A stretch of 64,000 bases of DNA from Pseudomonas nunensis (GTDB lineage Bacteria > Pseudomonadota > Gammaproteobacteria > Pseudomonadales > Pseudomonadaceae), in NCBI RefSeq assembly GCF_024296925.1, contig NZ_CP101125.1:436501-500500 (forward strand), read 5' to 3'. The notes beneath the pieces are model-generated. The model ran no database searches. It was not told where the DNA came from and saw only the letters and a program-made list of their open reading frames with translations. This document shows, in pieces, positions 1-8,732 of the stretch. The first letter of the stretch is position 1. Every line of letters starts with the position of its first letter. The position numbers and the translations under genes were made by a program.

Positions 1-1
1 C

Positions 2-97
2 GACGACGCCTTGCAACGGGCTGACCAGGCGCTGTACCGCGCCAAGCGCGACGGGCGCAATCGTTGCGCGGCGGCCTGGGAGAACGTCGATGCCTGA
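2..97 (+). CDS. sadC: C-terminal end of a GGDEF diguanylate cyclase (probably SadC), 5' truncated
   Basis: Only the last 31 codons lie in the window. They read DDALQRADQALYRAKRDGRN and then a short tail to TGA. The 'ALQRADQALYRAKRDGRN' segment is the standard end of a GGDEF domain, which makes cyclic di-GMP from two GTP. The stop codon overlaps the start of the next gene by 8 bp, so the two are probably co-transcribed. The name SadC is inferred from the following gene order (ferredoxin reductase, enoyl-CoA hydratase, pykA), which I recall from the P. aeruginosa sadC region. The visible part cannot itself distinguish SadC from other GGDEF proteins. Confidence 0.6.
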   Translation, partial: DDALQRADQALYRAKRDGRNRCAAAWENVDA

Positions 98-1025
98 GTT
101 GCGGGTCGACGAACGCCAGTGGTCGGTGGCGGCAGGCAGCAACCTGCTCGATGCCTTGAATCAGAACGGCGTGGCGGTGCCTTACAGTTGCCGCGCCGGC
201 AGTTGCCATGCGTGCCTGGTGCAATGCGTGCAAGGTTTGCCCAACGACAGTCGCCCCGATGCCTTGAGCGCGGAGCAGCGTCAGCAAGGCTGGCGTCTGG
301 CCTGTCAGTGTTCGGTGGTCGAGGACTTGCAGGTGCACACTTTCGACCCGCAACGGGACGGAAGCCCGGCCGAGGTCGCCGCTGTCGACTGGCTCAGCGC
401 CAACGTATTGCGGCTGCGCCTGATCACCCAACGCCCATTGCGCTACGGCGCCGGCCAGCACTTGGTGTTATGGGCCGGCAACGTGGCGCGGCCGTATTCC
501 CTGGCCAGCCTGCCGGATGAAGACCGCTTCCTGGAGTTTCACCTCGATTGCCGCCAGCCCGGCGAATTCAGCGACGCAGCGCGCCAGTTGCAGATTGGCG
601 ATGCAATCCGTCTCGGCGAACTGCGCGGCGGTGCCCTGCATTACGACGCCGACTGGCACACCCGACCGCTGTGGCTGATGGCGGCCGGCACCGGTCTGGG
701 GCCATTGTTCGGCATCTTGCGCGAAGCCTTGCGCCAGGATCACCAGGGCGCCATCCGCGTCATTCACCTGGCCCATGACGCCAGCGAGCATTATTTGGCC
801 AAACCCCTGCAAGCCATGGCCGTTGGCCGGGAAAACCTCTCGGTCGAACTCTGGACCCCGGCCGAGTTGCCGCAGGCGTTGGCGCAACTGCGGCTTGTCT
901 CCCGGCAAACCCTGGCCTTACTCTGCGGTGCCCCCGACAGTGTCGACGCCTTCGCCAAGCGCCTGTACCTGTCGGGACTGCCGCGCAATCAACTGCTGGC
1001 CGACGTCTTCCTGCCGCGTGGTTGA
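90..1025 (+). CDS. 2Fe-2S ferredoxin / FAD-NAD(P) oxidoreductase fusion
   Basis: 311 aa electron-transfer protein with two parts. Residues 1-85 are a plant-type ferredoxin domain with cluster ligands Cys34, Cys39, Cys42 and a fourth at Cys72 or Cys74. Residues about 90-311 form a ferredoxin-reductase module with the flavin-binding RPYS motif (134-137) and the nucleotide-binding motif GTGLGPLFGIL (200-210). It resembles reductase components of ring-hydroxylating oxygenases, but no oxygenase gene is nearby, so the electron acceptor is unknown. The ATG overlaps the upstream GGDEF gene by 8 bp. The downstream enoyl-CoA hydratase starts 31 bp later, so a three-gene unit is likely. Confidence 0.88.
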   Translation: MPELRVDERQWSVAAGSNLLDALNQNGVAVPYSCRAGSCHACLVQCVQGLPNDSRPDALSAEQRQQGWRLACQCSVVEDLQVHTFDPQRDGSPAEVAAVDWLSANVLRLRLITQRPLRYGAGQHLVLWAGNVARPYSLASLPDEDRFLEFHLDCRQPGEFSDAARQLQIGDAIRLGELRGGALHYDADWHTRPLWLMAAGTGLGPLFGILREALRQDHQGAIRVIHLAHDASEHYLAKPLQAMAVGRENLSVELWTPAELPQALAQLRLVSRQTLALLCGAPDSVDAFAKRLYLSGLPRNQLLADVFLPRG

Positions 1026-1056
1026 GCGCTGATCGTTTAATGACGCGAGAGTGCCC

Positions 1057-1806
1057 ATGACCGAAGCCATCCAACTTGAACGCGAGCGCGGTCTGCTGAC
1101 GCTGCGCCTCAATCGCCCGGACAAGAAAAACGCCCTGACCCGCGCCATGTACAGCCGCTTGGCCGAAGCGCTGAAACAGGCCGACAGCGATCCGGAAATC
1201 AACGCGGTGCTGATCACTGGCAGCAGCGAATGCTTCACCGCCGGCAACGACATCGCCGACTTCATCCAGCAGCCACCGAGCAGCCTCGACAGCCCGGTGT
1301 TTCACTTCATGCTCAACCTGCTCGAATTCAGCAAACCGGTGATCGCCGCCGTGGCCGGCCCGGCGGTGGGGATCGGCACGACGCTGTTGCTGCATTGCGA
1401 TCTGGTCTACGTCAGCCGCGATGCGCGGTTGCGCATGCCGTTCGTCAATCTCGGGTTATGCCCGGAGTTTGGCTCCAGCCTGATCCTGCCGCGTTTGCTT
1501 GGCCAAGCCAAAGCTGCGGAATTATTGTTGCTCGGCGAAGGATTCACGGGGGAACAAGCAGCGGCTTGGGGGATTGCCACCGAAGCGCTGGGCAGTGGCG
1601 AAGCGGCATTGGCCAAGGCGCGAGAGATGGCGTTGAAGTTTGAAGCGTTGCCGATCGAAGCGGTGCGCATCAGCAAGCAATTGATGAAAGCCCCGGATCG
1701 GGAACTGATCCGCCAGGTGATCGAGGAGGAGGGCGCGCTGTTCACCCAACGGCTGCGCTCGCCGGAAGCGATGGCGGCGTTGTCGGGGTTTATTAACCGG
1801 CATTGA
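1057..1806 (+). CDS. Enoyl-CoA hydratase/isomerase family protein
   Basis: 249 aa crotonase-fold protein. The N-terminal LTLRLNRPDKKNALT segment, the oxyanion-hole strand TAGNDIADF and the GPAVGIGTTLLLHCDLVYVS helix are all present, as in enoyl-CoA hydratases and isomerases of fatty-acid beta-oxidation. The family covers several reactions, so the exact substrate cannot be read from sequence. The ATG at 1057 (MTEAIQ) is preferred over the in-frame GTG at 1051. The gene lies downstream of the ferredoxin reductase in the same direction and is followed by a REP doublet rather than a clear terminator. Confidence 0.85.
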   Translation: MTEAIQLERERGLLTLRLNRPDKKNALTRAMYSRLAEALKQADSDPEINAVLITGSSECFTAGNDIADFIQQPPSSLDSPVFHFMLNLLEFSKPVIAAVAGPAVGIGTTLLLHCDLVYVSRDARLRMPFVNLGLCPEFGSSLILPRLLGQAKAAELLLLGEGFTGEQAAAWGIATEALGSGEAALAKAREMALKFEALPIEAVRISKQLMKAPDRELIRQVIEEEGALFTQRLRSPEAMAALSGFINRH

Positions 1807-1825
1807 ATGTGTGGTGGTCGGGCTG

Positions 1826-1928
1826 GCGCCTTCGCGAGCAAGCTCGCTCCCACAGTTGATTGGGGTGTTTCCACATTTTGTGTCCCCCCGCAAAACCCCT
1901 GTGGGAGCGAGCTTGCTCGCGAAGGCGT
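1826..1928. repeat. REP doublet (REPIN), GAGCGAGCTTGCTCGCGA type
   Basis: Two inverted copies of a REP palindrome face each other: one at 1826-1854, its reverse complement at 1900-1928, with about 45 bp between. Each copy has the internal short palindrome GAGCAAGCTCGCTC. Such doublets form long hairpins and in Pseudomonas are dispersed by RAYT transposases; none is encoded in this window. It lies between the 3' ends of the enoyl-CoA hydratase gene and pykA. Confidence 0.9.
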
Positions 1929-1962
1929 CAACCCAGACAACACATCCCCAGGATCAGAAACC

Positions 1963-1994
1963 AAAAAGCCCCGCCATTCACATGGCGGGGCTTT
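1963..1994. terminator. Bidirectional rho-independent terminator of pykA
   Basis: A perfect AGCCCCGCCAT / ATGGCGGGGCT stem is flanked by A-run and T-run tails. It sits 22 bp past the pykA stop codon on the minus strand and can also stop transcripts coming from the enoyl-CoA hydratase side. Confidence 0.85.
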
Positions 1995-2015
1995 TGACTT
2001 TCAACAACCGGTCAC

Positions 2016-3467
2016 TCAGACCATCGGGTCGCCAACGTGCAGGATTTTCATGCCGTTGGTGCCGCCGATGGTGTGGTAGCTGTCGCCCTTGGTCAGGATG
2101 ACCCAGTCGCCTTGCTCGACTACGCCGCGCTTGAGCAACTCGTCCACTGCGGCCTGGCTAACCTGCTCAGGCGGCAGCGAGGCCGGGTCGAACGGTACGG
2201 TGTAGACGCCACGGAACATGGCCGCGCGGGCCTGGGTTTCGCGGTGCGGGGAGAACGCGTAGATCGGCACCGACGAACGGATGCGCGACATGATCAGCGG
2301 CGTGTAGCCACTTTCGGTCAGGGCGATGATCGCCTTCACGCCCGGGAAGTGGTTGGCGGTGTACATGGCCGCGAGGGCGATGGACTGGTCGCAGCTTTCG
2401 AAGACCTTGCCGATGCGGTGGCTGGAGGTCTTGCTGGTCGGGTGCTTTTCAGCGCCGACGCAGATACGCGCCATCGCTTGCACGGCTTCCAGCGGGTACA
2501 GGCCAGCAGCACTTTCGGCCGAGAGCATCACGGCGTCGGTGTAGTCGAGCACGGCGTTGGCCACGTCGGAGACCTCGGCGCGGGTCGGCATCGGGTTCTG
2601 GATCATCGACTCCATCATCTGGGTCGCGACGATCACAGCCTTGTTGTGGCGGCGTGCGTGCAGAATGATTTTCTTCTGGATGCCCACCAGCTCGGCGTCG
2701 CCGATTTCCACGCCCAGGTCACCACGGGCAACCATCACCGCGTCGGAAGCCTTGATCAGCGCATCGAGGGTGTCGTCGTCAGCCACGGCTTCAGCGCGTT
2801 CAATCTTCGCCACCAGCCAAGCAGTACCGCCGGCCTCGTCGCGCAGTTGACGGGCGTATTCCATGTCGGCGGCGTCGCGCGGGAAGGACACGGCGAGGTA
2901 GTCGACTTCCATTTCGGCGGCGAGCTTGATGTCGGCCTTGTCTTTTTCAGTCAGGGCTGGAGCGGTCAGGCCACCGCCGCGACGGTTGATGCCTTTGTGG
3001 TCCGACAGCGGACCGCCGATCAGCACGGTGCAGTTCAGTTCGGTGGCGGTGGCGGTATCGACGCGCATCACTACGCGGCCGTCGTCGAGCAGCAGCTCGT
3101 CGCCTACGCCGCAGTCCTTGACCAGGTCCGGGTAGTCGATGCCGACCACTTGCTGGTTGCCTTCGGTCAGCGGATGGCTGGTGGAGAAGGTGAACTGATC
3201 ACCGATCTTCAGCTCGATCTTCTTGCCGGCAAATTTGGCGATACGGATTTTCGGGCCTTGCAGGTCGCCCAGCAGGGCAACGAAACGGCCGTGCTTGGCG
3301 GCGAGGTCACGCACCAGCTTCGCGCGAGCCTTGTGCTCGTCGGGGGTGCCGTGGGAGAAGTTCAGGCGGGCGACGTCCAGGCCAGCCAGAATCAGCTGTT
3401 CGAGAACTTCCGGCGAGTTACTGGCCGGGCCAAGGGTAGCGACGATTTTGGTGCGACGGACGGACAT
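2016..3467 (-). CDS. pykA: Pyruvate kinase (PykA type)
   Basis: 483 aa, the usual length for pyruvate kinase II. It converts phosphoenolpyruvate and ADP to pyruvate and ATP, the last step of lower glycolysis. The N-terminus MSVRRTKIVATLGPAS, the substrate-loop region LNFSHGTPDEH, and the MVARGDLGVEI active-site segment are intact, followed by the C-terminal allosteric domain. The divergent lipoprotein gene starts 158 bp upstream, so both promoters lie in that gap. A strong terminator follows. I recall PykA as the neighbour of the enoyl-CoA hydratase and ferredoxin reductase genes in P. aeruginosa, which supports the PykA rather than PykF name. Confidence 0.95.
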   Translation of the reverse strand: MSVRRTKIVATLGPASNSPEVLEQLILAGLDVARLNFSHGTPDEHKARAKLVRDLAAKHGRFVALLGDLQGPKIRIAKFAGKKIELKIGDQFTFSTSHPLTEGNQQVVGIDYPDLVKDCGVGDELLLDDGRVVMRVDTATATELNCTVLIGGPLSDHKGINRRGGGLTAPALTEKDKADIKLAAEMEVDYLAVSFPRDAADMEYARQLRDEAGGTAWLVAKIERAEAVADDDTLDALIKASDAVMVARGDLGVEIGDAELVGIQKKIILHARRHNKAVIVATQMMESMIQNPMPTRAEVSDVANAVLDYTDAVMLSAESAAGLYPLEAVQAMARICVGAEKHPTSKTSSHRIGKVFESCDQSIALAAMYTANHFPGVKAIIALTESGYTPLIMSRIRSSVPIYAFSPHRETQARAAMFRGVYTVPFDPASLPPEQVSQAAVDELLKRGVVEQGDWVILTKGDSYHTIGGTNGMKILHVGDPMV

Positions 3468-3624
3468 GCATAGACTCCTGAGTTCAAGCGCTGAGTGAGG
3501 CTACTATGCTCTCTGGTTGTAGTCATTGTTCATGTGCACTACTTATTCGTTTCTTTCTTTAAACGAACATTCCTGAAGATTTCCGCCAACGGGTCGATAC
3601 AGAGCTCAAGACAGGAGAACCCCC

Positions 3625-4011
3625 ATGCGATTCGTGCTCATTGCCGCCCTTGCCATCAGTGCCCTCAGCGTCACGGGCTGCACCCGTTGGTCGATGAACC
3701 ATCATTTGAATAATGCCTACAGCGCCTATGACCGCGGCAATTGCGAGCAGGTGATGCTCGAACTGTCCAAGGTCGACCGCGCCAGCCGTGCCCGGCCTTA
3801 TGTGCGACCGGAAGTGTCGATGATGCGCGGCCAGTGCCTGGAACGGCAGAAGCTGTTTATCGACGCAGCGCAAACCTACCAGTACATCATCGCTTCGTAT
3901 CCGCAAAGTGAATACGCCTACCGTGCCCGTGCGCGGCTGGAGACTCTGGAGTCGCTGGGCCACTATCCGACCCGCAGCGCAGCAGCGGTGGTGCGGCCGA
4001 CTCGCTTCTGA
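3625..4011 (+). CDS. Small TPR-like lipoprotein
   Basis: 128 aa. It begins with a type II signal peptide; hydrophobic residues about 4-16 lead into the lipobox LSVTGC with the acylated cysteine at 19, so the mature protein should be membrane-anchored in the envelope. The rest has tetratricopeptide-like helices (NNAYSAYDRGNCEQVMLELSKV and DAAQTYQYIIASYPQSEYAYRA), the kind that mediate protein contacts. The ATG follows an AGGAGAA ribosome site. No catalytic motif is seen, and the partner is unknown. It is divergent from pykA and precedes the PilZ gene. Confidence 0.75.
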   Translation: MRFVLIAALAISALSVTGCTRWSMNHHLNNAYSAYDRGNCEQVMLELSKVDRASRARPYVRPEVSMMRGQCLERQKLFIDAAQTYQYIIASYPQSEYAYRARARLETLESLGHYPTRSAAAVVRPTRF

Positions 4012-4259
4012 TGATAGATCTCATACAAAGTCTGCCTGGCTGTATAGGGTGAGCTATAGTCGAATAAATCGGTGTTGGAGCCTTGCCTCTAAACCGACGT
4101 AACACCTGCGACTGGCAGCGGTAGACGTGGCGGCGGCTTGCATGGACTGTCACACCGGAAGTGGGGAGAGCGTGCACATCCTGCCTGTATAAAGAGCAGA
4201 AGGCCCGTTCCGAAGCATTAGTGCGGCTCTGCTTAAGAGCCTTGCGTAGCGAATTCAGC
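4012..4259 (+). promoter_or_regulatory. Leader region before the PilZ gene with sigma-S-like -10
   Basis: 248 bp without a credible gene. CTATAGT in 'gagctatagtcg' (about 4050-4060) resembles a sigma-S type -10 element. If used, it would give a leader of roughly 200 nt before the PilZ ATG, long enough to fold. GGTGTT (about 4070) and AACACC (about 4100) can pair. No known riboswitch was recognised. Confidence 0.3.
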
Positions 4260-4619
4260 ATGTTTACCGACCGCCGGATCGAGCGGCATCAACTGCCGTA
4301 TTTTCTGAAAGTGTTCAACAGCGTCACCGACAAACCCATTGGTTTTCTGGGCAATGTTTCAGAAGACGGGATGATGCTCATCAGTCAGTTGCCGATGATG
4401 ATTGGCGCTGACTTCGACTTGCGCCTGAAAATCCCCGCCAGCGAAGGCTGCATGCAGGTCATCGACTTGCGAGCCAGTTGTCTGTGGTGCCATGAAGACG
4501 CGACCCCTCACCACTATGACGCCGGGTTCAGTGTGCAACGGGCACCGCCGGAGTATGGGCAACTGGTGAGTGCGTTGCGCCAGTACTTCAGTTTTCAGCC
4601 GTTGCCTGCTTCGGCCTGA
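4260..4619 (+). CDS. PilZ domain protein (c-di-GMP receptor family)
   Basis: 119 aa consisting of one PilZ domain. The c-di-GMP binding signature is present: RRIER near residues 4-8 as the RxxxR motif and NVSEDG near 29-34 as the (D/N)xSxxG motif. It is therefore likely to bind cyclic di-GMP, fitting a GGDEF gene at the window's left edge. The ATG at 4260 (MFTDRRIERH) was chosen because it places RxxxR at the N-terminus as usual for stand-alone PilZ proteins; an upstream in-frame extension from 4161 looks non-coding. No output domain is attached, so the target is unknown. A REP doublet follows the gene. Confidence 0.85.
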   Translation: MFTDRRIERHQLPYFLKVFNSVTDKPIGFLGNVSEDGMMLISQLPMMIGADFDLRLKIPASEGCMQVIDLRASCLWCHEDATPHHYDAGFSVQRAPPEYGQLVSALRQYFSFQPLPASA

Positions 4620-4641
4620 GGGGTGTGGTGTTGCTACTATT

Positions 4642-4741
4642 GCCATCGCGAGCAAGCTCGCTCCCACAGTGGTTTTGTGTTGATCACAACCTGTGTGACC
4701 AGCCCCGATCCCCTGTGGGAGCGAGCTTGCTCGCGATGGCG
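4642..4741. repeat. REP doublet (REPIN), GAGCGAGCTTGCTCGCGA type
   Basis: Inverted REP copies at 4642-4668 and 4713-4741, the same family as the doublet at 1826. It separates the PilZ gene from the DUF6124 gene and marks the left edge of the accessory island. Confidence 0.9.
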
Positions 4742-4768
4742 TCAGTAGAACCAACTTAAATCTAAAGG

Positions 4769-5134
4769 CTAGACCCCAGTCACCGCCGGCTCACTTTCCA
4801 GCGTCTTCTCCACCAACAACAACCCCATCTCACTCAACTGATAAATCGCCATCGCCAGGTGCCGTGGCTTGTCTTCCAGGCTTTCGGCCAGGTCGAGCAG
4901 CAGGATGTTGACCGAAGAAAAGGTTTCGTAGGTCTGGATGGTAATGGCCTGGGGATTGGCTTTAGGGGAGACGGTGAACATCTGCATGGCTCGATCCTTT
5001 GGCGCGTGCAAGTGGTGAGAATTGGGTTTGAGGTAATGGTCGAGGGCGCGGTCGGCAGCCTCGCGGAATTTCTTTGCATCGAGGGTGGCCGAAAACGAGT
5101 CCGTTTTCGGCGGATTGGGTGTGGCTTTGAACAT
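4769..5134 (-). CDS. DUF6124 family protein
   Basis: 121 aa from the ATG at 5134 (MFKATPNPPKTDSFS), which has GGAG eight bases upstream; an ATG two codons earlier is closer to that site. The MFKATPNPP start, the ALDHYL segment, the AMQMFTVSP middle and a C-terminal helix ending VEKTLES match small Pseudomonas proteins grouped as DUF6124, which often occur in many copies per genome. No enzymatic motif, signal peptide or membrane segment is visible, and the function is not known. It points away from the large Ig-repeat gene and stands at the island border. Confidence 0.7.
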   Translation of the reverse strand: MFKATPNPPKTDSFSATLDAKKFREAADRALDHYLKPNSHHLHAPKDRAMQMFTVSPKANPQAITIQTYETFSSVNILLLDLAESLEDKPRHLAMAIYQLSEMGLLLVEKTLESEPAVTGV

Positions 5135-5586
5135 AGTCATATCTCCGTGGAGCTGCCACCGACTCGCGACTAAACGAAGGGGTGGCGGCTGAACACAGGT
5201 TAGTCGACCGGCGAAGATACGAAATTCCGGCGCGCCCGAGGGCGCCCTGTGCACAGCCACCATAACGTTCAGGAAGGGGGATAGGGACATCCCGACCGTC
5301 TGGAGAAATGTGCAACTTCGTACCACCGCCGGGCGACTAAACCCGATCGCTGCGAATCAGCGATACGGATCAAATTACGGGGCAGGCCAAAAGTGCACAA
5401 GCCGGCCGATTCTGGCGCAGCTGTAGGCAAAGGCGCAAGGCTTCGTAGGCCTCAAAAAGCGTGGGAAAAGTCCGTAGGACCATTCGTCGGGACTGTCAGT
5501 TTTTACAGGTATCGGAACAGGCAATTCCCGGATTTAAATGACTTCAATGCACAGGCCCGTGATGCCTGACGTTGGAGGACTCTAGA
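5135..5586. promoter_or_regulatory. Divergent intergenic region at the island border
   Basis: 452 bp between the DUF6124 gene (minus) and the first Ig-repeat gene (plus). It contains a 7-bp inverted repeat, ATCGCTG-cgaat-CAGCGAT, at 5346-5364 with no T-run, and the CTGT-N8-ACAG operator described separately at 5493-5508. A TTTAAA-type -10 candidate lies near 5532-5538. No gene was found. Confidence 0.5.
5493..5508. promoter_or_regulatory. CTGT-N8-ACAG operator candidate before the first Ig-repeat gene
   Basis: CTGTCAGTTTTTACAG is an imperfect palindrome ending 79 bp before the ATG at 5587. It matches 14 of 16 positions of the perfect palindrome before the TcA gene. The form fits LexA boxes (CTGT-N8-ACAG) and also lux-type boxes (CTG-N10-CAG). 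Confidence 0.5.
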
Positions 5587-8500
5587 ATGTCGGATCAACC
5601 CGAACTGCCCGAACCCGTTAATACCAGCGACACCACCGGCATCCAGGGCGCACTGCGGCTCCTCAATGCGCCACGGCAGGGGGCGCTTGTCAGCCGGAAC
5701 GGGTTTATCGTCAGGGGGCCGGACTTTCACAGCGTCAATGATGAAACCGTCAAGTTGCACCTCTACGTCTCCAGCGCAGGGACCAATCGGTTTGTCGGTG
5801 AGCGCGTGCATTGGCTGCAGCCAAATGTCGTTCCGTTTACAACGGATTGGAACATGCCCACGCCCGCTTGGGTGACGAGCCGTGCAAGTGCTTATTTTCT
5901 CTATCAGTTCAAGCTCAAAAGTGGCGGCGAGTCTGACTGGTACGACTCCGGCTGGTTTGAAGTTGCAACGCCGCCGGTCATCACATCGCATGTTTCGAAT
6001 CAGGCGCAGGATGTTGTCAGGCCTACGCTCAGAGGCACTGGCGAGCCAGGTTGTCTGGTAAGGGCTGTAAAGGTGTTCTCGTCGTCGATTGATTATTTAA
6101 GCCAAATTGCGATCGTCAACGATGACCGCACTTGGGCATTGCCCCTTACGCGGGATTTGCCCGACGGTGCCTTTGAGTTCGAAGTCAGAATGTGGCTTCC
6201 GGCAGCGGTGGAGTCCAGCAATGTGTCTACTGGCTTCATTTACAACCTGCTGGCCATCCCTGTTATCGCCCCGCTGCCCGACAATGGTTTTATAAAAGTC
6301 CCCAGACTCGAGATTTCAGGCACAGGCGTTGCCGGTGCTCAGGTCGATATCCACAAGAGCGGAGATGGGACGACCGTCTACGGCACGGTGAGCGTACAGG
6401 AGAACAAAACCTGGAAAGTAACCCCCTCCCGGGATTTGCCTCAGGGGGCTTTCCAGCTGACGGCCAAACAGCGCAAGGATGGCAAGACACGTACTTGGGC
6501 CTCTGCGGTTTCTGCCTTTGGCCTGTTCCCCTTGACCATCACCGGCACCACGGCTGAACAAGATACGGCCTTTACCCTGAGCGGCACCGGCGGGCTGGCC
6601 AACGCAGACGTTGTTGTATATCTGGACCTGACAAACACCCTGATCGGTAACGGCAAGGTAACGTCAAATGGCAGTTGGAACGTCGCCATCAGCGGTTTGA
6701 TCCCTGGTACCCGAAGCCTGACGGTGCTGCAAAAACACTCCTCGTACACCTCGGATCGCAGCGTCCCGCGCGCCTTCAAAATCCGGCCACCCAAACTGAC
6801 CCAAGTTAACGTGGAGCCGTTGCCCAACCAGGCTGCGAAATTTTCGGGGGCGGGCTACGACGGGGCCACGTTGGCGCTCACCTACATCAGTGGGCCGGAG
6901 AACAAAAAGTTACCAGAGGTACCAGTTGTCAACGGAGCCTGGCAGCTCACCACTGCAGCCTGGGCGCCCGGAATTTATTTCTATTCGGCGATCCAGAAGG
7001 TTTCCGATAACGCCGGCGGCTGGATCCCTTCGCAGGACCTCATCTTTACTTTCCCCATCCTTCCACCGGAGCTTAAGCCAGTACCCGATCCCACCAATGT
7101 GACCTACACGCGGGATTACACACCGACGTTTTCCGGCAACGGCGTGACCGGCGCTACCGTGATGGTCAGGATCCCGGGTGGGGCGATAGCGGCGCCGGAT
7201 ACCCCGGTGGTGAACGGGCGCTGGTCGAGCCAGGCAATTGCTGTCTGGGGGCCAGTGTTCGAAAGACTTGTGCACCTCAGGCAGGCGCTGAACGGACAGG
7301 AGTCCCCCAGTTGGATTGAAATAAAGGTGACCATCCCGCCGCTGGCGCCGCAGATCACAGACGTGGTACCTGACGGGTTATCACCCACTTTTACGGGCAA
7401 CTGTTGGCAGTCGGGGGCGGTTGTCAACCTGGCTTTCAGCGATAACCCGAGCATGGTTGAAACGGCAACGGTGACGGGGGGCACCTGGACCTTTCGCCGT
7501 GCCGGCTCATTCGCCCCCAACGTGACCCATACGGTGACCGTCACCCAGGTCGCGGCGCAGCAAACTTCACCGCCGACCACGCGAACGTTCGAGGTGAGCC
7601 GAACGCTGCTCAAACCCATCATCACCTATCCCATGAGGGAGATCGAGGTGGAGCTCGACCTGAACGTCACCGGCCGGCAAGGCGTGGCCGGAGCATCACT
7701 TCAGCTTCGTATCGACGGCATCAACGCAGGGGCGGCCAAACAGCTGGACAGCGATGGCGACTGGTCCGTCGAGCTCAAGAACCTTGCGTTCGGCCGACGA
7801 ATCCTGGACGCACAGCAGACCCTCGACGGTCGGCCTTCGGAGCGCAGTGAATCCGTCCCTTTTTATGTGGTGTTGATGCCTCCGCTCTTCACCACGCCGC
7901 GGCCGGGTAGTGATTTGCCGCGGGTATCGACGATTTCCGGTGAGGGTTTGCCCGGTGCAAAAGTCGAGGTGTGGCTGGATGGTCGCGATGATTTTTTGCT
8001 CACAGGTGTCACCGTCAATCCCGCTGGCCACTGGGAAGGGCCGGTCACATTACCCGTCGGGGTAACGAAGTTGCGGGCCAGGCAGGCCATCGGGCAAGTG
8101 GTTTCCAACGACGGCCCGTTATTGACATGCAACGTGGTGCCCGTTGCGCCCTATATCGAAACACCGGTCGAGGGTGGGCATATTGGCCGTTCGACCGTGG
8201 TGTCCGGGTTCGGTGTGCCGGGGGACACGGTCACCATTCTCCTGGGCGAGAACAGGCTCGGCAGCGCTGCTGTGCTGGAGGACCGCACCTGGTCGGTGTC
8301 CGCGACGCTCACGCAACCCGGCGGCGCGCAAGTGCTGGTCGTGGTGGCCTCGCTTGACGGGTTTGAGTCAGATCGTTCCGCCCGACGGCCTGTAGTGCTC
8401 GGCAGCTATATGCCCATCATCGATTCGCCGCAGGCGGGACGCTGGGTCAGTGATCCGGTCGCCTTCAGCGGTCAAGGCCGAGCGGGCATCGGCCAGTTGG

Positions 8501-8706
8501 TGAGCTGGTTCAACCCCGAACAGTCATGGGCGCCGAACCTTTCTGTCAGTGCGCAAGGCTGGCAAGGGCTGGCGGTGCGGGCGCTGCCGGCGGGCGGTAA
8601 TTGGTGTCGGTTCAAGCAGACCATCATCGATAGGGCTGATGCCTCGACGATTTCCGACTGGGGTGAGAGCGGCCGTTTTGAAGTCCTCGGCCCACCCTCG
8701 CCGTGA
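5587..8706 (+). CDS. Giant Ig-like repeat protein, island gene 1
   Basis: 1039 aa with no signal peptide or membrane segment. After an N-terminal domain (about residues 20-130) come about ten modules of 75-95 aa. Each has the pattern SGxGxxGAxVxV, then GxWxV, then LxxGxxxLxxxQ, then a proline-rich junction; examples are SGTGVAGAQVDIHKS, SGTGGLANADVVVY, SGEGLPGAKVEVWL and SGFGVPGDTVTILL. This is the layout of bacterial Ig-like repeats found in adhesins and surface proteins. The ATG at 5587 follows GGAGGAC. The stop lies 138 bp before the TcA gene, with no terminator between. The function is inferred only as binding or scaffolding for the neighbouring toxin; no enzyme motif was found. It could equally be an independent adhesin-like protein. 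Confidence 0.75.
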   Translation: MSDQPELPEPVNTSDTTGIQGALRLLNAPRQGALVSRNGFIVRGPDFHSVNDETVKLHLYVSSAGTNRFVGERVHWLQPNVVPFTTDWNMPTPAWVTSRASAYFLYQFKLKSGGESDWYDSGWFEVATPPVITSHVSNQAQDVVRPTLRGTGEPGCLVRAVKVFSSSIDYLSQIAIVNDDRTWALPLTRDLPDGAFEFEVRMWLPAAVESSNVSTGFIYNLLAIPVIAPLPDNGFIKVPRLEISGTGVAGAQVDIHKSGDGTTVYGTVSVQENKTWKVTPSRDLPQGAFQLTAKQRKDGKTRTWASAVSAFGLFPLTITGTTAEQDTAFTLSGTGGLANADVVVYLDLTNTLIGNGKVTSNGSWNVAISGLIPGTRSLTVLQKHSSYTSDRSVPRAFKIRPPKLTQVNVEPLPNQAAKFSGAGYDGATLALTYISGPENKKLPEVPVVNGAWQLTTAAWAPGIYFYSAIQKVSDNAGGWIPSQDLIFTFPILPPELKPVPDPTNVTYTRDYTPTFSGNGVTGATVMVRIPGGAIAAPDTPVVNGRWSSQAIAVWGPVFERLVHLRQALNGQESPSWIEIKVTIPPLAPQITDVVPDGLSPTFTGNCWQSGAVVNLAFSDNPSMVETATVTGGTWTFRRAGSFAPNVTHTVTVTQVAAQQTSPPTTRTFEVSRTLLKPIITYPMREIEVELDLNVTGRQGVAGASLQLRIDGINAGAAKQLDSDGDWSVELKNLAFGRRILDAQQTLDGRPSERSESVPFYVVLMPPLFTTPRPGSDLPRVSTISGEGLPGAKVEVWLDGRDDFLLTGVTVNPAGHWEGPVTLPVGVTKLRARQAIGQVVSNDGPLLTCNVVPVAPYIETPVEGGHIGRSTVVSGFGVPGDTVTILLGENRLGSAAVLEDRTWSVSATLTQPGGAQVLVVVASLDGFESDRSARRPVVLGSYMPIIDSPQAGRWVSDPVAFSGQGRAGIGQLVSWFNPEQSWAPNLSVSAQGWQGLAVRALPAGGNWCRFKQTIIDRADASTISDWGESGRFEVLGPPSP

Positions 8707-8732
8707 GCGCCATTACCCGATAAACGGACACT

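Noticed and set aside
1826..1928. Regular palindromic repeats considered as part of a CRISPR array
   Set aside because: The elements are inverted pairs scattered at gene ends, not evenly spaced direct repeats, and no cas genes are present; they are REP/REPINs.
2037..3473. 478-codon open frame opposite pykA
   Set aside because: Antisense shadow of pyruvate kinase; no ribosome site and composition of a shadow frame.
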